Below, in pieces: positions 50,244-64,000 of a stretch of DNA of 64,000 nucleotides. The DNA is from Branchiostoma floridae. Lineage: Eukaryota > Chordata > Leptocardii > Amphioxiformes > Branchiostomatidae. The translations under genes were made by a program, and so were the position numbers. The notes beneath the pieces are model-generated. The model did not search any database. It was not told the DNA's origin and was given only the letters and a program-made list of their open reading frames with translations. Positions within the stretch are counted from its first letter, which is position 1; every line of letters begins with the position of its first letter. The stretch spans positions 10,243,449-10,307,448 of the forward strand of contig NC_049980.1 of the NCBI RefSeq assembly GCF_000003815.2, given 5' to 3'.

Positions 50244-53077
50244 ATGGGGGACCAAAACCTGACAGAAATGACAGCAGAGGACAAGCGGGGGATGTTCTCA
50301 CGCACAGAGAGTATGGCCCAGCACTCTGGCAGGTATGGGAGTGGTCTCGCAGCCGCCGCCGGTCCCTATCAAGCTAACGTAATACTCCCAAATCATGATC
50401 ATGTTCTAAGAAAGTTGCAGAGCCCGTACAGCAGTGTGTCAAAGTCAGGGATTTGGCGCGCAGCATCGTGCATGCAAATTTGTTTCAGCCCTTTCTATTC
50501 CCTGAAACTAGAGTTCGGGGACCTCATACCTCCATGAAATATCTATTGCTTTTTTGTGGATGGTATGTATGTTTATGGTCGGTTGTATTTGAGAGTAATG
50601 GTTGACTTACTTACTTGACTTATGTCGGGTGCTTCTCCTCCCCTGCCACCCGAACCACAGTCGCAGCCCAGAAGTTTCTGTCAGTCATCGCCTTCCCCAA
50701 GTTGTCCGCCTGTAGACCAGTATCCCGGCTTAATACATCTAGATGTATGGTTATATAATATAAATGTTATGGGAAAGTAGTGGTGTATTTATTTAATGAC
50801 ACAGAGGATGTCCATCTGATTAGTAATTATCAAAATGTGACACTTAATTGTGTAATGTGCGTTTAAGAGGTCGACGGCATATGGTAGCGTGGTGTTCCTT
50901 AAGCTTGATGTTTGGCATTTAAAATGTCTAAGGTTGTCAGCATTATTGAGGTTCGACTATGTGCCTAAGAGCTGTGTGGTGGGAGGAAGTTGGGAAACTC
51001 AGAAAGAAGAAGGGATGTGGCCAACTTTAGTCAGATGGTGATTTGATTTTCCACCAATATGTCATAACATCAGCTGTTCACACGGTACAAAAACGAGATG
51101 CACACTTTCCTCTGACATTCCTACACCAACTGTAAGATGAATTCTTGGCGCCAACCCCGTCTGCTAAAAAACAAGTACCATTGGCTACGAAAGAGACAAC
51201 TAACAACTGTCCCTTATCGTAACAAAATCAGAACATCTGTATCGCCCATAAAACTTCTGACACCCAACCCAGATGAGAGGACCTAATGGCATTTTAATCA
51301 CCATGTCACTCAAATCAGCAGTACAGTATGTGAGACATCCATACCTGTTAAGCGTTATCGTTAAATGTACCTCAACTTCTTACAATTATACTTACGCTTC
51401 ACATCTCCATGATATCCTAAGCAGACATAAATAAAACTAGTTATCATATTAAAAAAACACGGGATTCCCCAAACAGCTGTCACCTCACCATCTGCTTGGA
51501 GCTAAGCCCATTAACAAACACATAAAGCAGGATGCCTGTACCAATATATCTCAAATATAGGGGTGATTTCTGATATTATTACATCGATTATAACGACAGA
51601 TACGGCTCCCAAAATCTCATCGATTCGAGCTTTCATCACACCCCACCAACACAACAAGTAGGAAACTAATCCATCCAGCCGTTCTTGAGTAATCATCTAC
51701 ACAGACAGAGACACATAACAGAAAATATAACCTCCATTCCATGACATTTCATGGAGGTAATAACAAAAAAAACATGCCCAGAATAACTCATTGTCAACAT
51801 AATGCAATTTGCATAATTTTGTATTACTTCTTGTTGATATACTGTCTAGTATATCAATCGGCTTGCCTGGCATTGTACTATTTATGTACTACTATGAAAT
51901 AGAAATTATGTAGTTAGTACGGAAGGTGAACAAACATAGTCCCCACGCTGTGCTAAAATCTATATATGTATATATCTCATCTACAGATGATGATGATGAA
52001 TTGATAATGATCCAATCATGCAGAAATGTAGCCAGGCAGAGAGTTGACATCCCCAACAATTGTTGTACATGTCTGTTCACACCCCAGGTTGATTGAGATG
52101 CTGGACCAGATAGAGAAGAGAGTGGAGGTACTGAGGGAGCAAGCCTCTGCACTGGAGCTGGAGAAGGCCAGCATGCTGGAGGCACTACATACACTACAGA
52201 ATAGCAAGGATCTACAGTACTGCAGTCCTGGTCAGTACATGTATACAATACAACCTAGGTTATTCAGTATTGGCTGAGGCATGCCCGACTGCGGGTAGGA
52301 TCTGGGACTGACAGTGATACGGAATACCCAACGTTGTATTTTATTCTTATCATGCCAACACGAGCAAACTAAACTTAATTGCAGAATAGAGCATGTCCCT
52401 ATATTTGGAAAATGATGCACAATATGTGTAATCTAAAAAGTAACAATACATATGAAATGTAAAAAGTTTCTTTATGATCTTTAAAGTCCATTGAGCAATG
52501 TCAGATCAGATGTTTGGTAGCTCAGTGGCGCAGTCTCTGGTGGAAAGGAGATGCAAGTTTATCATATCCACCTGCCATTGGCAGCCAGTGGATGAGCAAG
52601 ATTTCGAGGGAGTGCCTTGGAGTATAATGAGCTTGAAATAGTGTGTTTAAAATGTTTCTAACAGCACCAGGTGAATAGTTGGACTTTAAAGCTGTTCATT
52701 GTATCAACTACCAGTCTTATATTCCAGGTGAAAGGGAAGAGATTCAGATCACAGCAGAACGTCTGGTTTGTCGCTGCCTCACGGTCGACGTTTGTGTCAA
52801 CACCGTCCGCAACCAGCAGCAGGAAGATGCACTCCATAGGGTCAACACCGTCTTAGACGAGATCTCCGAGAAAATCCGGGACGACATGCGGGCAAACTAT
52901 GACACCCTTCTCCTGTACTATAATGCCTGCTGTCCTGACACGACAGGACCCATAGACCTGAAGTTCCAGGCCCTGGTTATAGAGTGTGCAGCTGAAGACC
53001 AGAAGAAAATCAGGAAACGTCTAGAGTCGCTTCTGAGGACTCTAGAGTACGCTGAGAAGTCCATGCCGAAGAAGTGA
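50244..53077 (+). CDS. BAG2: BAG2 co-chaperone, complete
   Basis: Three exons, 50244-50332, 52088-52230 and 52728-53077 (TGA), with matching phases, encode 193 residues (human BAG2 has 211). The order of blocks follows BAG2: an N-terminal FSRTESMAQHSGR (like the vertebrate S-S-S-M-A segment), and a coiled coil RLIEMLDQIEKRVEVLREQA. Next are ALHTLQNSKDLQ, then GEREEIQITAERL and LTVDVCVNTVRNQQQEDAL. Last is the BAG-type C-terminal part with DLKFQALVIECAAEDQKKIR. BAG2 binds the Hsp70 nucleotide-binding domain, promotes nucleotide exchange and inhibits the CHIP ubiquitin ligase. It is cytosolic. The ATG at 50244 gives the expected N-terminal length; the frame is open further upstream. Confidence 0.95.
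50333..52087 (+). other. BAG2 first intron
   Basis: No exon seen. A stretch near 50610-50750 (ATGTCGGGTGCTTCTCCTCC onwards) looks like repeat-derived sequence. A solo CATCTGCTTGGAG motif, the inverse of the TCCAAGCAGA element end, lies at 51489-51501. Confidence 0.5.
52310..52345 (+). repeat. Diverged arm of ATACGGAATACACCGTGTTG element
   Basis: GTGATACGGAATACCCAACG + TTGTATTTTATTC in the second BAG2 intron, related to the complete palindrome at 55800-55920. Confidence 0.45.
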
Positions 53078-54960
53078 GGGGGAGAGGTAGCCTTGGCTCG
53101 TCTTAAACAAAGTTCAAGAGTTCATGTTGCTCTCTTGATTCAGGACCATGAATTGAAAAGCATGGATACTAGCAACAAAGGGAGTCTTGATGTTCAAGCT
53201 GGAACTGTTGAATCAAAGCACGTAGTGCAACAGCTTTCACCACAAAACATCACAAGGTGGTTGTGTCTGGTGGAGTCTGACCACTTGTTGCATTGAAAAA
53301 ACGTAAAGTGATGTTACAACAAAGATTGATAAAAAATAATTACTTGTATAAGATGGGGAACAATGATTGAAATGCATCAAATATGATAGGCAATTTCAAA
53401 TTACTAGCAAAGAACAGCAAGGTTCTTTTACAGTACATTCAGCTTTTTTGAAAGTACAAACAGAACATAGTATATATTGTATGGCTTAAATGATTGTCTG
53501 ATCTTTTCTTGTGAGAAAAGTGTACATATTTAGCCTTATAGGAACTTAATTTTTTGATTATCAGGCCGTGATGTCATAGGAAAATTTTTACTAATAGTTT
53601 GAAGTGTTGCTGTATAATTCTGAAAATGGTTGTAAAGTAATCCTTTGTCCAGATTGATGCTCGAAAACAAGTTATTTTATATTTTGTAATTTGCAATGAG
53701 TAACCTGCTTGAAGGTACTTACGAATTGAAAATGTATTGTTTGGATCATATAATTGTATATTTCAGCTGTATATATCCACTTGATGATGTCAGTTTCTCC
53801 TAATCACTGGGAATAACATGCAGAGTCTTAGTCTAATTGATGTAAATACATAAAGTAATTAATATCTGCATACTTTTCTTGTTGCATTAAAAGCATGAGT
53901 CAGTAGGGATAGGTAGCAAGAATGGATGGTTACACTGGCATATGTATCTCAAAAGATGATTTTAGTACTTAAGGTTCTTGTTCAATGTAGTGTTTTTCTT
54001 GCTGATAGTGACAAAGGTGAAATTTTAGAATGTCTGCAACTACATGAGACTTTTTATACCGGGTAACTTAAGTTATATTATGCTCTTTAGTATCAGATAG
54101 CCTGCCTTTTGCCATTATGATAAGCCAGTACCTGCATTAAAAACATATGACAAAAACTACTGGGCTGTTTGAACTAGTGATTTGTGTGGATGTACAGGAT
54201 CATGTACACATACTAATGCTTCTAACTACCTGCAAATGATAACAGTTTACTACACTGTGAGTTGGGTACATAGTGGAAGCTTTAATTCTGTTCAAAAACA
54301 ACTCCTATGACAGCTATTAGTGCTGGTGTCAACAGACAAATGGAACAAGCCTTCCAATACACTATTTCATAGCAGCTGTTAGTACAAAGTACTTTCGTAG
54401 TATGATTGCAAATGGAGGGTGTTCTTGGGATAGTTGTGCACGTGTCGTACAAAAGCGTATTCTCTTGTTACAGCCTGTTTGAAAATCTTGCGATTGAGGA
54501 TGTGTTGACTTTGACGAGCTTTTGTCTCTGGAATCTATTGACTGTCACAGGTGTTCTGGTATGAAAGATGCAGTGCTGTGCTGTGGATCATGACATCCTG
54601 TTTTATGAAGCCAGTTTAAGCCATTTAATTTGAACATCCCACAATGAGGAACTTGCTCCAAAGCAGAGATACTGTCTCAGACTCTGCTTAGCAGACAGGA
54701 GGTATTCAATCCTGCGATGTTGTTAGCCTAACAGGTATAGCTCTACTGATCAACATTCACTGATGGTACAGGGCTCTAGTACATATTTATACGTACACCT
54801 CACTGACAGTAGTGATATTCAGTAAGCTGGTTACAATGAAATTCTTGAAACAGGCAATTAACTGAACTGTTTTGAAAGCTTCAATCCTTCCAACTGAACA
54901 TCAGTAGGAATACTGTATTACGCGAAGAAGAATGCATGTACATATCCAGCAACACCCTGC
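53078..54960 (+). other. BAG2 3' UTR and intergenic DNA
   Basis: Stop-rich AT-rich sequence between the convergent ends of BAG2 and USP14. ATTAAA-type signals occur (for example near 53886), but none is decisive. Confidence 0.4.
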
Positions 54961-54967
54961 ATTTTAG

Positions 54968-54973
54968 TTTATT
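54968..54973 (-). terminator. Poly(A) signal of USP14
   Basis: TTTATT on the plus strand is AATAAA on the USP14 strand, 280 bp after its stop codon. Confidence 0.5.
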
Positions 54974-55252
54974 AATGAGAATTTATACAAAAGAATTTCT
55001 ACTAATTTGATTCATTCTTGTATCCTAAATGTTATCACAGTTGAAGTAGGACCTATTTTGAAACAAGACTTAAACCTTATTACCAATAGGATAGTTCTTA
55101 CAATGTAAGGTGACGTGGGACACACAGTAATAGGCCATTTCTTTCTTTTATGGTATGTTAAAGAAACATGGGTACAATGCAGCTTATCATTCATTTTGGT
55201 TTGACTTCATAATTTTTTCACATTGAAGACACGACAGAAAAGCCACAATAAT

Positions 55253-63738
<8,486 letters not shown>

Positions 63739-64000
63739 CTGACAAAGAAGAAGACAAAGGGATCTCCATTATTGACTAGGGTTGTGGATGACTAGATGAC
63801 ACATTACTTTGAAGGAGTATGCATTGTGGATATTTTCAGTCTAATATCTAATATCATTGAACTGTCCAGAAAAGTTTGGCTCCGAGACAATCAGGACGAT
63901 GTATTACAGCAAATCCAGGAGATTTAACTCAAACACTTACTAGTACACTAACCTTAACGCTAATTATTCCTAGGCCTGGGGATGAATTGTTCTGATTGGC
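63739..64000 (-). other. USP14 first intron, continues beyond the window
   Basis: Starts with the C/T-rich acceptor tract at 63739-63765. No ATG-bearing exon with a phase-1 donor could be found before the window ends. Confidence 0.6.

Overview
The window looks like chordate, most probably lancelet (Branchiostoma), nuclear DNA. This is inferred from intron-rich single-copy genes whose proteins align by eye with vertebrate families (MFSD2, INAFM2, ELOVL4, PLAC8, BAG2, USP14), from canonical GT-AG introns, and from a very dense population of small hairpin and TIR elements and tRNA-derived SINEs. No bacterial or viral gene organisation is visible. A 100-base run of N lies at 47876-47975, so this is a draft assembly.

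Layout. Positions 1-18.5 kb are repeat-rich and nearly gene-free. They hold two candidate first exons (838-917, 14213-14340), remnants of non-LTR retrotransposons (7.1-7.55 kb, 8.6-9.0 kb), a striking 146-bp tandem array (12.05-13.35 kb), several MITEs, a 0.93-kb TIR element and a GC-rich low-complexity block. From 18.8 to 23.1 kb the plus strand carries the last nine exons of an MFSD2-type transporter; the exons for its N-terminal half are not in the window. From 25.0 to 28.5 kb the plus strand carries a complete three-exon INAFM2-like gene. A complete seven-exon ELOVL4-like elongase lies on the minus strand at 32.8-36.8 kb. The stretch 37-42 kb is repeat-rich and contains a 23-bp minisatellite. 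A two-exon PLAC8-family gene (minus) lies at 42.2-44.7 kb. A tiny unrecognised two-exon gene (minus) at 47.3-49.5 kb sits head to head with a complete three-exon BAG2 gene (plus, 50.2-53.1 kb). The two share an intergenic region with a TCTCGCGAGA palindrome and a YY1-like site. Fifteen exons of USP14 (minus) fill 55.3-63.7 kb; its first exon lies beyond the right edge.

The genes do not form a pathway. BAG2 (Hsp70 co-chaperone) and USP14 (proteasome deubiquitinase) both act in protein quality control. MFSD2 and ELOVL4 both act on long-chain or very-long-chain lipids. This adjacency is noted without claiming function. All names rest on reading translated exons, not on database searches.
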